From: Methanospirillum hungatei
GTDB taxonomy: Archaea; Halobacteriota; Methanomicrobia; Methanomicrobiales; Methanospirillaceae
Direction: 5' to 3'
Length of the DNA: 64,000 nt
NCBI RefSeq assembly: GCF_019263745.1
Contig: NZ_CP077107.1
Coordinates: 2,542,001 to 2,606,000 of the forward strand
Positions 36,834-46,196 of the stretch are shown in pieces (position 1 is the stretch's first letter; every line of letters begins with the position of its first letter). Both the position numbers and the translations under genes were made by a program. The notes beneath the pieces are model-generated. The model did no database searches. It was not told the DNA's origin and saw only the letters and a list, made by a program, of their open reading frames with translations.

Positions 36834-37820
36834 TTAATGCCTCATCATTTTGCGGTGCATCCGCATCATTTCTTTTCCGTCTATCTCCTGCTCCCGGATT
36901 GTTTTGCCCGTAAATGAAAGGAACACATCCTCAAGTGTTGGTTTATGAATCGAGACTGAATGAATCGGGATACTGTGCTGATTGAGGAGACTGATAATTT
37001 CACTGATATGCTGCTCTGCATTCTCCAGGTTTATCCGTATCTTATCATGATGCTGCTCGATCCGGTGTATCCATGGTTTGGTGAGTATCTGCACAACGGT
37101 AGCAGGATCCGATGTTGTAATGGTAATAATATCACCACCGATTCCGTTTTTGAGGTTTTGAGGCGTATCAAGCGCAATTATGGTTCCATGATCGATGATC
37201 GCTATCCGATCGCAAAGCCGGTCAGCCTCTTCCATGTAATGGGTAGTAAGAATAATCGTGATATGCTTCTCTTTGCTCAATGATGCAATATACTGCCAGA
37301 GATGATTTCGTGTCTGGGGATCAAGGCCCAGGGTTGGTTCATCAAGGAACAGGACCGAAGGGTGATGAAGAAGTCCACGGGCAATCTCCAGCCTTCGTCT
37401 CATTCCACCGGAAAAAGTCTTTACGATGTCATGTTTCCGGTCATACAGTTCGACCAGGCGGAGAAGTTCATCTGTCCGTTGTGCTCGAACATCTGGTGGA
37501 ATACGGTATAATCTGCCATGAAAATCCATGTTTTCCATAGCCGTGAGTTCTTCATCCAGGCTTTGATCCTGAAAGACTATACCGATTGCCTTCCTGACAT
37601 CATCTTCGTTTTTTTCGACATCTTTACCCTGAACTATTGCGGTTCCCTGTGTCGGTTTTTGCATGGTTGATAACATGGAGAGCGTTGTGGTTTTACCGGC
37701 TCCATTTGGACCGAGAAGACCAAATATCTCACCTTGCTCAATCTCGAAGGATATGTGGTTTACTGCAACAAGATCATTGAACTTTTTTGTCAGATCTTGT
37801 ACCTGAATTGCAGGTGTCAT
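36834..37820 (-). CDS. ABC exporter ATP-binding protein (DrrA-like)
   Basis: This 328-aa ATPase has Walker A GPNGAGKT near residues 37-44, signature SGGMRRRLEIARG, Walker B VLFLDEPTLGLDPQT and the switch His in LTTHYMEEADRL. The C-terminal 90 residues form the DrrA-type extension, and the tail is rich in Met, Arg and His (MMRMHRKMMRH). It is coupled to the permease gene and lies downstream of the padR-like gene on the same strand, which probably regulates it. Confidence 0.88.
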   Translation of the reverse strand: MTPAIQVQDLTKKFNDLVAVNHISFEIEQGEIFGLLGPNGAGKTTTLSMLSTMQKPTQGTAIVQGKDVEKNEDDVRKAIGIVFQDQSLDEELTAMENMDFHGRLYRIPPDVRAQRTDELLRLVELYDRKHDIVKTFSGGMRRRLEIARGLLHHPSVLFLDEPTLGLDPQTRNHLWQYIASLSKEKHITIILTTHYMEEADRLCDRIAIIDHGTIIALDTPQNLKNGIGGDIITITTSDPATVVQILTKPWIHRIEQHHDKIRINLENAEQHISEIISLLNQHSIPIHSVSIHKPTLEDVFLSFTGKTIREQEIDGKEMMRMHRKMMRH

Positions 37821-37952
37821 CGTATTGTTGTCCTCATAATATTGGATAATCTGGTGTGTTTTCAGTGTTCTATAGTATGTGCTGGTCTTATTTCATGAAA
37901 GAGAGTATCTTTATCTTCTGACTTTTTTGCTCATTTTGAATACATTTCGATA

Positions 37953-38432
37953 TTATGTCTCTGGTCCGGAGGAATGAAGTGTTTCATGGAGCCGGATTAC
38001 TTTCTCCCTGATCTCTTCAAGGATAGGAATATGGGGTGTCAGTTTTTCTTTTGTCAAATCTTCAAGATATGAAAGATTGCTGTCTATTTCAGTTAGGATA
38101 TCTTCAACTGTTTCTGCTTTACCAAACGTTCCGGTTTTAAACATATTTATCTCCTCTATACCTGCCTTGGTCAGTTCGTATCTGCGGTCTTCTCTTTTTA
38201 TGATAAAATTTTCTTCGACAGCTTTGCTAAGTAGTGGATACATGGATCCAGGGGATGGTTTCCAGTGTCCATGGCTCATCACATCAATAGCATCCATAAG
38301 TTCAGCTCCATTCTTTGGCCCTTCTCTGAGTATATAGAGGACAAGCACTTTCAGGCCCCCATATCCCCTGAAATGTCGAATCCGGTGGAACCGTCTCATG
38401 AATGATCTCATGTCTTCTCGATTGTCTTGCAT
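37953..38432 (-). CDS. PadR family transcriptional regulator
   Basis: This 159-aa regulator has the PadR winged helix (residues 25-105): VLYILREGPKNGAELMDAI, then PSPGSMYPLLSKAVEENFI and the wing REDRRYELTKAG. A C-terminal helix pair (residues 110-150) should mediate dimerisation. AGGTGA precedes the ATG. Three CGATAT repeats on a 14-bp period lie 19-53 bases upstream and overlap the promoter, so it likely represses itself and the exporter operon downstream. Confidence 0.88.
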   Translation of the reverse strand: MQDNREDMRSFMRRFHRIRHFRGYGGLKVLVLYILREGPKNGAELMDAIDVMSHGHWKPSPGSMYPLLSKAVEENFIIKREDRRYELTKAGIEEINMFKTGTFGKAETVEDILTEIDSNLSYLEDLTKEKLTPHIPILEEIREKVIRLHETLHSSGPET

Positions 38433-38450
38433 AGTATCACCTGGAAAATT

Positions 38451-38485
38451 CGATATCGGTTAATCGATATCGACAATACGATATT
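38451..38485 (-). promoter_or_regulatory. Iterated PadR operator, three CGATAT repeats at 14-bp period
   Basis: CGATATCG at 38451-38458, CGATATCG at 38465-38472 and CGATATT at 38479-38485 begin exactly 14 bp apart. The first two are perfect palindromes. The block ends 19 bases before the PadR start codon and covers the probable TATA region, the position expected for autorepression. Confidence 0.65.
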
Positions 38486-38581
38486 AGGATCACAGAGTAT
38501 ACAAAGCTTTTCATTATCAGCATTCAGAGCCCCTTTTTCGGGTGGGTTTATCTGTGAAAAATTGAGCAAAAATTATGTGAT

Positions 38582-39949
38582 TCAGGTATATCTGATAATT
38601 CGGCTGATGTAAAACCTAACCCAGACATACCCGGTAATTCCACCAAGAATATCACCGATAATGAGTCCCCACCAGATGCCGTGTTCGCCATATCCAAGAA
38701 CAACGCCGAGCAGATATGCTGCAGATGCCATGAATACTATCTCTCTGAGCACATTGAGAAGGAGTGATGATAATCCCCGCCCGGTTCCCTGAAAGACAGA
38801 GGATGACATAATTCCTGGAGATACAAATGGATAAAATATGCACATCGTTGCAAGGAATGCTGCTATTGATGGCGCTAGATGTGCTCCTTCAGCTGAGTAC
38901 GAGAATATATACGAAATCTGATCTGCAAAAAGCCAGGTCAGAATTGCAATGATGGTAGCGATGACAATACCTAAGAAGACAGAAAAGTTATGGATAACCG
39001 GAAACTTTTCAAAATGTCGTCCTCCGAATGCTGCACCGGTAACTGCAACAACAGATGTGGATATTGCAACAAGAGGAATGATCGCGAACATAATTACCCG
39101 CCATCCTGCTGTATATACCGCGACAGCATCAGTATTTGCAACCATGACCAGCAGTATATTGATGAAAACGGCGAGGATTGCCATCAGGAAAAATTCACAA
39201 CTGGCTGGAAGTCCGATTGCCAGAACATCTTTGATGTGCCTGGTTTCACGAATATCCACATGTTTTGAAAGGGTAATATAGGTGTCCTTTTTAATACAGA
39301 ACCAGTATATCTGGACAGATGCGATGAGAACCAGTGATACTATCATACCCCAGGCAGCACCAGCAATACCCCAGTTCATATAGTAGATAAAGATCGGATC
39401 AAGAACGATATTGATGATGGATGCTGCTCCCATGACGTACATCGTCCGTTTGGTATCTCCTTCTCCTCTGAGAATCCCGTATCCGACATTGGTGAAAAGA
39501 ATCAGGATAGTCCCTGCAAATACGATGTTTCCATACTCTACTGCAAGATCTACTGTATTTCCTGCACCAAACAGTATCATCAGTGGTCTGCTGAATGTAA
39601 TAAGCAAAAGGGATATAAGAATCGAGATTGCGATGCTCAGGAGAACTGCCTGAACTGCAGTTGCATGTGCTCCATTTCTGTCTCCTGCGCCGATTCTTCG
39701 GGAAATTACAGACGTAGCTCCGGCTCCAAGTCCATTTGCCAGTCCGATTAGAATCATAAACAGGGGAGTGATAAAACCAACAGCTGCCAAGGCATCTGCC
39801 CCGAGTCCAGCTACCCAGATGGCATTCACCAGGTTATAGGTGGACATGAGCAGCATGGCTACTATCATCGGAATAGAGAGTTTTATAATGGCGATTTTCG
39901 GATCACCTTTCAGAAGGGTGACTCCGGTTGTATCAGATTCATGATCCAT
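38582..39949 (-). CDS. MATE family efflux transporter
   Basis: This 455-aa protein has twelve hydrophobic segments in two similar halves, the MATE layout. Sequence marks include LSIPMIVAMLLMSTYNLVNAIWVAGLGADALAAVG in the first helices and GLGAGATSVISRRIGAG. It extrudes drugs or metabolites by cation antiport. GGAGT precedes the ATG. It lies beside an MFS exporter and the regulated ABC exporter, together an efflux cluster. Confidence 0.85.
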   Translation of the reverse strand: MDHESDTTGVTLLKGDPKIAIIKLSIPMIVAMLLMSTYNLVNAIWVAGLGADALAAVGFITPLFMILIGLANGLGAGATSVISRRIGAGDRNGAHATAVQAVLLSIAISILISLLLITFSRPLMILFGAGNTVDLAVEYGNIVFAGTILILFTNVGYGILRGEGDTKRTMYVMGAASIINIVLDPIFIYYMNWGIAGAAWGMIVSLVLIASVQIYWFCIKKDTYITLSKHVDIRETRHIKDVLAIGLPASCEFFLMAILAVFINILLVMVANTDAVAVYTAGWRVIMFAIIPLVAISTSVVAVTGAAFGGRHFEKFPVIHNFSVFLGIVIATIIAILTWLFADQISYIFSYSAEGAHLAPSIAAFLATMCIFYPFVSPGIMSSSVFQGTGRGLSSLLLNVLREIVFMASAAYLLGVVLGYGEHGIWWGLIIGDILGGITGYVWVRFYISRIIRYT

Positions 39950-39996
39950 GAAAGTACTCCACTATGAAGATGTGATTAGGCTTTATTCTGTCTATT

Positions 39997-41421
39997 TTAA
40001 ATCCGTACTGTGTTTTCTTGGGTTTTCTTTTCCCTGACAATGACCGATAATATGAGTGCCAGAACCGATAGGATAAACCCAGCAGTCATTGAAAGGTGAA
40101 ATCCTCGTAAAAATTTCTCCGGGTCAAGATCAGAGAATGCTGCAATGCCTGTTTCTACACTTCCCAAGGTGAAAAATGTTGCAAACAGAGCGGTACCAAG
40201 GACACTCCCAAGGTACACTGCAGTGACCATGAGTGATGTTCCCGTACCCTCTTCACCAGAAGGAGCATTTTCTACAACCCTGCTGGCAACCGGTCCGCCA
40301 AAACAACCCATAAAGAGACCCATAAACAGAAGACCAAGAACTAGCGGAATAAAGCCGTTTTCAGGGACGATTGTCATAAAAATCCCACAAACTGCAATGG
40401 AGAATATTGCTGCAGCTATTGCAAATGGTCTTCTGCCTATAAGGTCTGACCATCTTCCCATCGGAACGCCGATTATTGCCGTAATAACCGGTGGAATTAG
40501 GAGAAACAGTCCAGCCATTGCCGGGTTATATGTCATCCCTGCCTGAAGGAAGAATGGGAGAAGATAGAAAATGCCCATAGATACACACCCATATATAAGA
40601 AATGCCACCAGTGTTGCGGTAAAGTTCCAGACTGAAAACACGCTGATATGAATAAGGGGTAGATTGCACATCCGCTCACGAATATAAAAGGCAATCAGAC
40701 AGGCAATACTGACACTCCCACAGAGTAAGATCTGCGGGTCAGATATCCCCAGGTGAGAAATGCGTTCAAGACAATACACTCCTGCTGCCATCAGCCCAAA
40801 GAGGAGAATTGCTCCGTACAGGTCAAATGGTTGCTTTTCACGTGGTATGTCCGGAGGAATGATATGCATGGCAAAAGCCAGAATGAGGATACCAACAGGG
40901 ACATTCATGAGAAATGCCCAGTGCCAGGAGAAATATTGGGCTATAAATCCCCCGATGGCCGGTCCGGTTGCTACCCCGACAGAAACAGACATGGAAATTG
41001 CTCCAAAGGCCAACCCGTACATATCCTTTGGAAGGTAGGTGACACAGAGCAATGAGGCGGTTGATGCAAGCATTGCTGCTCCGATTCCCTGAAAAATCCG
41101 GGCAGTCAGAAGAATTTCCAGGTCTGGAGCGATTCCACACGCAGCAGATCCAGCAGTAAAGACACACAAACCCCAGAGAAAAATCTTCCTGATTTGTCCT
41201 CGTTCGGCAACTTTTCCAACAATGAGGATTAATCCTGCCATCATCAGAAGATACGTGATAATGACCCAGGAAGCTGTCCCGGTGTCGGTGCTGAATGACT
41301 CTGAAATCTGTGGGAGAATTATTGTTACAATCGAGCCGTCAAGCCCGTCTAAAAACATTCCGACAGCAGCAGCCGTAAGAAGAAGTCTTTGGTGGAGTTG
41401 ATTGGAGATGATTGGGGACAT
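39997..41421 (-). CDS. MFS drug:H+ antiporter, 14-helix (DHA2) type
   Basis: This transporter of about 474 aa has fourteen hydrophobic segments. The DHA2 marks are MFLDGLDGSIVTIILPQIS in helix 1, the antiporter motif C-like stretch SVGVATGPAIGGFIA and the RIFQGIGAAML segment. The frame is open to 41580, but ATG 41421 gives the normal DHA2 start; AACTATTATC about 28 bases upstream could be the TATA box of a leaderless message. The upstream ATG at 41472 is an alternative. Confidence 0.85.
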   Translation of the reverse strand: MSPIISNQLHQRLLLTAAAVGMFLDGLDGSIVTIILPQISESFSTDTGTASWVIITYLLMMAGLILIVGKVAERGQIRKIFLWGLCVFTAGSAACGIAPDLEILLTARIFQGIGAAMLASTASLLCVTYLPKDMYGLAFGAISMSVSVGVATGPAIGGFIAQYFSWHWAFLMNVPVGILILAFAMHIIPPDIPREKQPFDLYGAILLFGLMAAGVYCLERISHLGISDPQILLCGSVSIACLIAFYIRERMCNLPLIHISVFSVWNFTATLVAFLIYGCVSMGIFYLLPFFLQAGMTYNPAMAGLFLLIPPVITAIIGVPMGRWSDLIGRRPFAIAAAIFSIAVCGIFMTIVPENGFIPLVLGLLFMGLFMGCFGGPVASRVVENAPSGEEGTGTSLMVTAVYLGSVLGTALFATFFTLGSVETGIAAFSDLDPEKFLRGFHLSMTAGFILSVLALILSVIVREKKTQENTVRI

Positions 41422-41758
41422 GGGGTAACAGATTGTGTCAGAGTTCGTGATAATAGTTTTGAATTTAATCATTTCTTTATCCAGGAATAAGACAGAAAAA
41501 ATCAAACTCATTTCCCTCAAATGTTCGATAATTCCTTTATTCTCACAATTAATAGGAGTAATTATCATGCAGATAATCAATGGTTATATCGTGTTTGATT
41601 ACCTGGAACGCACCGTATTCATACTATTCTGAGATATACTTTTAAAAACTCCAGAACATTGATCTCTGTAGTCCTGGGTATCAAAATCAGAAGGTTAAAA
41701 AGGAATGACTTTTTATTTTTATTCAATAGTGTTATGGTAATGTGTTTATTCACATATC

Positions 41759-43565
41759 ATGAACGAAGATAGGTTAGATGAATTGAAACCTGTATATCTT
41801 GCATTCAATGGTTATGATACCTTCAAAGACGGGGTTTTGATTACAAACCCTGATTTATCAATACTCTACTGCAATCCATCGTTTAAGACTCTCTTTTCAT
41901 TATCAAATCATGATGAATTTTTTAATGGTGATGAGATGCTTCGCTTTTTTGTTGACCGGGATCTGCAACATGAAGATATATTATATGTTCTGAACCTGGT
42001 TAGATCCAATCCTGAATGGACTGGTTCACATACTATCCCAGTCCGGGAAGGGGGTTCTTTACTCCTCTATTCAACACCGTTTCCGGAACCTGATTCTGGT
42101 TTGATGGGCAGAATATGGATATTTAAACATTCATCACAAGCTTCGTTACCTGATAATCTGCTTGTTCAACCGGATTCGTTATTCAGAACGATATTTGATC
42201 TTATCCCCGAGGGAATAGCGATATCTGACCTTACAACCGGCAGATTTTATGAAGTGAATGAACATTTTTCAAAATGGTGGGGATTTTCCCGGGAAGAAGT
42301 CATAGGAAAAACCGCAATTGACCTGGACTTCTGGGTAGATATCAACCAGAGAAATGATGTTATCGACAGGTTACGGCAATATGGTTATTTTCATCTCATA
42401 CCTGTAAAGATGAGGGGAAAAGATAAAAAAATAAAAGATATTCTCTTTTCTGGAAGAACCATTACCATTGATGACAAGCCGTACATGATCTCAATTCCTG
42501 TTGATGTAACAAATTTGAGGCAATACGAAGAAAAAATACTCTCATTAGCTTCCTTCATTGAATTAAATCCGAATCCTGTCTTAGAAATTGATGTTTTTGG
42601 AAACATCATAATGAATAACGAAGCCGCCGGAAGTACCTTATTCAATCTGACAGGGAATTATGATCTCTCTCAGTATTTACCAGAGCAACTGGACGAAATT
42701 TTGGATGCCATTGATAACGAGGTTGAAAAGTCATTTGTTCTTGAGATTGCGATTCAGGATCGGATCTTTCTGGAGTATGTATATGTAACAAATCAATCTC
42801 ATACGGCACGTATCTATCTCACTGATATCACCGATAGAAAAAAAAATTGAGATTGAATTATTGCGAAAAAATGAAGAATTAGGATCTGCATATGAGGAGA
42901 TCATCTCTACAGAAGAAGAGCTCAGGCAGAATTATGATAAACTGATTGAACAAGAGAGAAAACTGAACGAAAATGAAAGAAAACTGCGAATGATTGTAGA
43001 TCACATTCCTGGTATTGTATTGACCACTGATACCACTATGCGATTAAAAAGCATTTTTGGTGCAGGTCTTGAAAAAATCGGCCTGTTACCCAATGAGGGT
43101 ATTGGAAAGAGCATTGAAGAAATTATCCCTCATGCTGATAAAGAAATGGTTCATGCTCATCATCTTGCCCTTAAAGGCATGGACTCCTCTATCGAAGCGG
43201 TATATGGAGACAGAAATACGTTATTATATACTTCGCCGATTTATGATGCCCAAAACACGATTACCGGAACAATCGGTATTGCAATTGATATCACCGAACA
43301 AAAAACTTTAGAAAGGGAACGAAAAAACCTCCTGATTCAATTGGAACAAAATCTTATTGAACTCGCAGTTTTAAATGATAAAATCCGAAATCCCCTGACA
43401 GTGATAGCAACTCTCGTTGATATGTATGCCCCTGATATTGAAGTTCCGATAAGCCAATGTATTCGGGAAATTGATGATATTATCTCAAATTTGGATAAAA
43501 GATGGATGGAATCAGAAAAAACCATTAATTTTCTGCAAAAACATTATGGTATCGGGAATCTCTAA
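41759..43565 (+). pseudogene. PAS sensor protein split by a frameshift at a run of nine A
   Basis: Two adjacent frames (41759-42850 and 42861-43565) form one protein. The first ends DITDRKKN at the A-run 42838-42846; dropping one A gives DITDRKKIEIELLRKNEE and continues in the second frame, yielding 601 aa. It would hold about three PAS domains in the first part, a coiled linker, a fourth PAS (about residue 400-520), and a histidine-kinase dimerisation-like helix whose usual SHEIRNPL reads NDKIRNPL, so the phospho-accepting His is gone; no ATPase domain follows. It may be phase-variable, truly broken, or a sequencing error. ATG 41759 has a weak site. Confidence 0.7.
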
Positions 43566-43655
43566 TTAATACACATCAGGATTTCCAACGATTCTTGTCT
43601 GAACTATCCTCTATTGTGAATTCTGATTTAGTCTTAAAGTATCACTCATGATACA

Positions 43656-45575
43656 TTATTCAGAATTATTCCTGAACATGCCTGAGCATACGATATACTG
43701 TTTTCCGTCACTCCCTACGGCGAGTTGATACCTGGTTGTCTTCCAGAAAAGGCCGCTTTCAACCGGATTACTGTAAATATAATCCTCCCATCCAGAGCCA
43801 TTCGTAAGAGCTCCCTGTACAATATTATCTCTGAAGGGTTTTCCGGCAACGTCTGTTTTATTGTGATAATTTGCTCCGACCATTCTGATGTTATCTGCAT
43901 GGGCAACCATGTTGACTGCTGTATCATACATGAACACGTAGAGATCCGGACGTTCTGCATTCCGATATGGTGCAAGACCTGCGTTTATGTTTTTTATAGT
44001 TCCTGGAGCATCACGGGCAAGATCTGTCGCAGTCTGGTTTACCAGGTCAGTCACATCCTGTGGAGTTATAGATGATTCAGAATAGACTGGATCAACATAC
44101 CGGTACATGATATAATCATATGTGCTCACTCCGGTCTGGTCCTTTTCTGTTCGGATAATGTCCAACATATCCTGGAATGCCTGCACAACCTGTGGTGTCG
44201 TATTTTTGTTAAAAGCGATGTAATAGTCATAGGTCTGTAATGAATGAACTGGTACAATAGAATCCGGATCAGAGGCATATTTGTTTATTAACTGATATCC
44301 GGGCATAGAGGCATATGCCCACCCGTCTATCTCACCGCTCTCGAGTTTTTTAATAAGTTCCTTTGGATCAGTAGAATAGATAATGTCTTTTCCTCCGGAG
44401 TTGATGAGGGCAATTGTAGCAATATCATCAGTTATCGCCCCTATCTTCATCTCCTCCAGTGTTTTGTTTTTGAACTCATCTGCAGAATCTTGACGAGAAA
44501 ATACGACATTTGATGTCTTATCAATTGGGCCGGCCCATTGGAACAAGTCTTCTCGTTCCGGAGACCGGGCAATGATGCACAAAGCAGTGTTATTCTGTGT
44601 CAGGGTTTTCTGATATACCTCCTCCCATGTACCAAAGGTAAACCGTTCGGATGGAATCGTGATACCATACCGTGAAAATACTTCATGTAAAATATCAATT
44701 GATATTCCCTTAGGAATTCCATCTTCCATGAACGTGTACGGGTAGTACCCTTCGGTAAGATATTCCAGGTGTTTGAGGTTTTCATCCAGTAACCATGAAG
44801 AAAGTATTCTTTCTGTTTCACTTATCTCTCCGTTATCTGGTGTTTTGTTTAATGTTTCAAATGCATTCTGGAATTTTTTTACTAGGTTCTCCGGGGTTCC
44901 TGCACTGAATCCGATATATATAGGGAATGTCCCTATTTTGGCCGATATTTTATAAAATCCGGGATTTCCAGTTGCATTTTTAATATGGTATTCTGCGGCA
45001 ATATTTCCGTAGGCAAAGAGATCAATTGTGCCATCATCAAGATAATGTATGAGTTCATAGGGGTCAGAGCGTGTGACAATTGAATCCTTACGAACACCAG
45101 CATCAACCAGGAAGTCAATGGTTACATCGTCCGTAATCGTCCCAATAGTATAGTTTGCCAGTTCTTTCCTATCATGGAGGGTGATGTTCCTGTCCCTGGA
45201 GGAATACAAGGCAATATCAGATGAAACCACTGGCCCCACCCATGAAAAGAGGTTCTCTCGTTCCGGTGTCCGGGCAATGGAAAAAATCACGGTCCCAGGT
45301 TTGGTAAGGGCCTTTTGATATGCTTCATTCCAGGGGAGAAAATGATTTGACTGTTTGGGAAGTTCATACCCTGCCTTTCTGGATATAGCAGTAACCATAT
45401 CAACCATCAATCCTGAAGGTGTCCCGTTGTCTATGAATGTATAGGGAGGATATTCTTCAGTCACCCAGGCAAGGCCTTGAAATTCATCATTCGATTCATC
45501 CGCTACTATGGGTATAATAAGTAGAGATACAGTAAAAATCACTAAAATTGAAATATGCAGATATTTACGATGCAT
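43656..45575 (-). CDS. Exported protein: two amino-acid-type binding domains plus a Cache domain
   Basis: This 639-aa protein has a signal peptide (residues 1-25), then two successive SBP_bac_3-type binding domains (about 30-265 and 275-505) that repeat the same plan: EEYPPYTFIDNGTPSGLMVDM versus EGYYPYTFMEDGIPKGISIDI, and IARTPERENLFSWVGP versus IARSPEREDLFQWAGP. A C-terminal domain (515-639) matches single Cache type 2 sensors: DAVNMVAHADN-like helix, then GKPFRDNI and FWKTTRYQLAVG. There is no membrane anchor or kinase, so it may be a free extracytoplasmic sensor or feed a separate receptor. ATG 45575 is preferred over TTG 45581. Confidence 0.8.
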   Translation of the reverse strand: MHRKYLHISILVIFTVSLLIIPIVADESNDEFQGLAWVTEEYPPYTFIDNGTPSGLMVDMVTAISRKAGYELPKQSNHFLPWNEAYQKALTKPGTVIFSIARTPERENLFSWVGPVVSSDIALYSSRDRNITLHDRKELANYTIGTITDDVTIDFLVDAGVRKDSIVTRSDPYELIHYLDDGTIDLFAYGNIAAEYHIKNATGNPGFYKISAKIGTFPIYIGFSAGTPENLVKKFQNAFETLNKTPDNGEISETERILSSWLLDENLKHLEYLTEGYYPYTFMEDGIPKGISIDILHEVFSRYGITIPSERFTFGTWEEVYQKTLTQNNTALCIIARSPEREDLFQWAGPIDKTSNVVFSRQDSADEFKNKTLEEMKIGAITDDIATIALINSGGKDIIYSTDPKELIKKLESGEIDGWAYASMPGYQLINKYASDPDSIVPVHSLQTYDYYIAFNKNTTPQVVQAFQDMLDIIRTEKDQTGVSTYDYIMYRYVDPVYSESSITPQDVTDLVNQTATDLARDAPGTIKNINAGLAPYRNAERPDLYVFMYDTAVNMVAHADNIRMVGANYHNKTDVAGKPFRDNIVQGALTNGSGWEDYIYSNPVESGLFWKTTRYQLAVGSDGKQYIVCSGMFRNNSE

Positions 45576-45688
45576 ACTCAATATGAGAAAATTTATTATT
45601 TATGATTACCGAAATTTCCCATCAGAAACTATGTTAGATCACAATTCGAATTGTTATTTCCATTGATAATTGGTCTTTGTGAGAAGAA

Positions 45689-46138
45689 TTACGCTATTTT
45701 CAGATGGATAAGAGAGACGAGTTCTTTACAAACCCGTAATAAATCTGTTTGTTTCTGAATGAATATAAGCGAATCTGGTATTTGATGACAAAGAGAAATT
45801 TCTTCCCGACTTTTACTTGAGAAAATAATAAATGGGGTGAAATTTTCTTCTAATCGTAAAATTTTATAAAAATCGATGCCGTTTAATTCAGGCATATCAT
45901 AGTCTGATACTATTACGTCATATGAATCTGAGTTTATTTTTTCTAATGCCTCTTTTACTGTTGAAACAGTATTAACCTCGAATCCTTCATATCGCTCAAT
46001 GAACATCTGATTTATATATAGCAGATCTTCATCATCATCGACTAAAAGAATACGATACCTGCGTTTCTGTTTTTTTTCAGAGTTACAAAATTGAATATTT
46101 TGTGATTGAGGTAAGGGGGAATGAATAGAACTACTCAT
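45689..46138 (-). CDS. Single-domain response regulator
   Basis: This 149-aa protein is a receiver domain with a 25-residue leader. It has the acidic pair in LLVDDDEDLL, the phospho-acceptor Asp in VSDYDMPELNG, and a Ser/Lys pair (IIFSSKSREE). No output domain follows, so it probably relays phosphate or acts on a chemotaxis or kinase partner. ATG 46138 follows AGGA by about 9 bases; the frame is open to TTG 46189. It lies 58 bases downstream of the chemoreceptor gene on the same strand and is likely to belong to its pathway. Confidence 0.75.
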   Translation of the reverse strand: MSSSIHSPLPQSQNIQFCNSEKKQKRRYRILLVDDDEDLLYINQMFIERYEGFEVNTVSTVKEALEKINSDSYDVIVSDYDMPELNGIDFYKILRLEENFTPFIIFSSKSREEISLCHQIPDSLIFIQKQTDLLRVCKELVSLIHLKIA

Positions 46139-46196
46139 AAAAAATAAATCCTGGAAATTATTGGTAATCTTGTTGGACAGAATATGCAACTACAAA

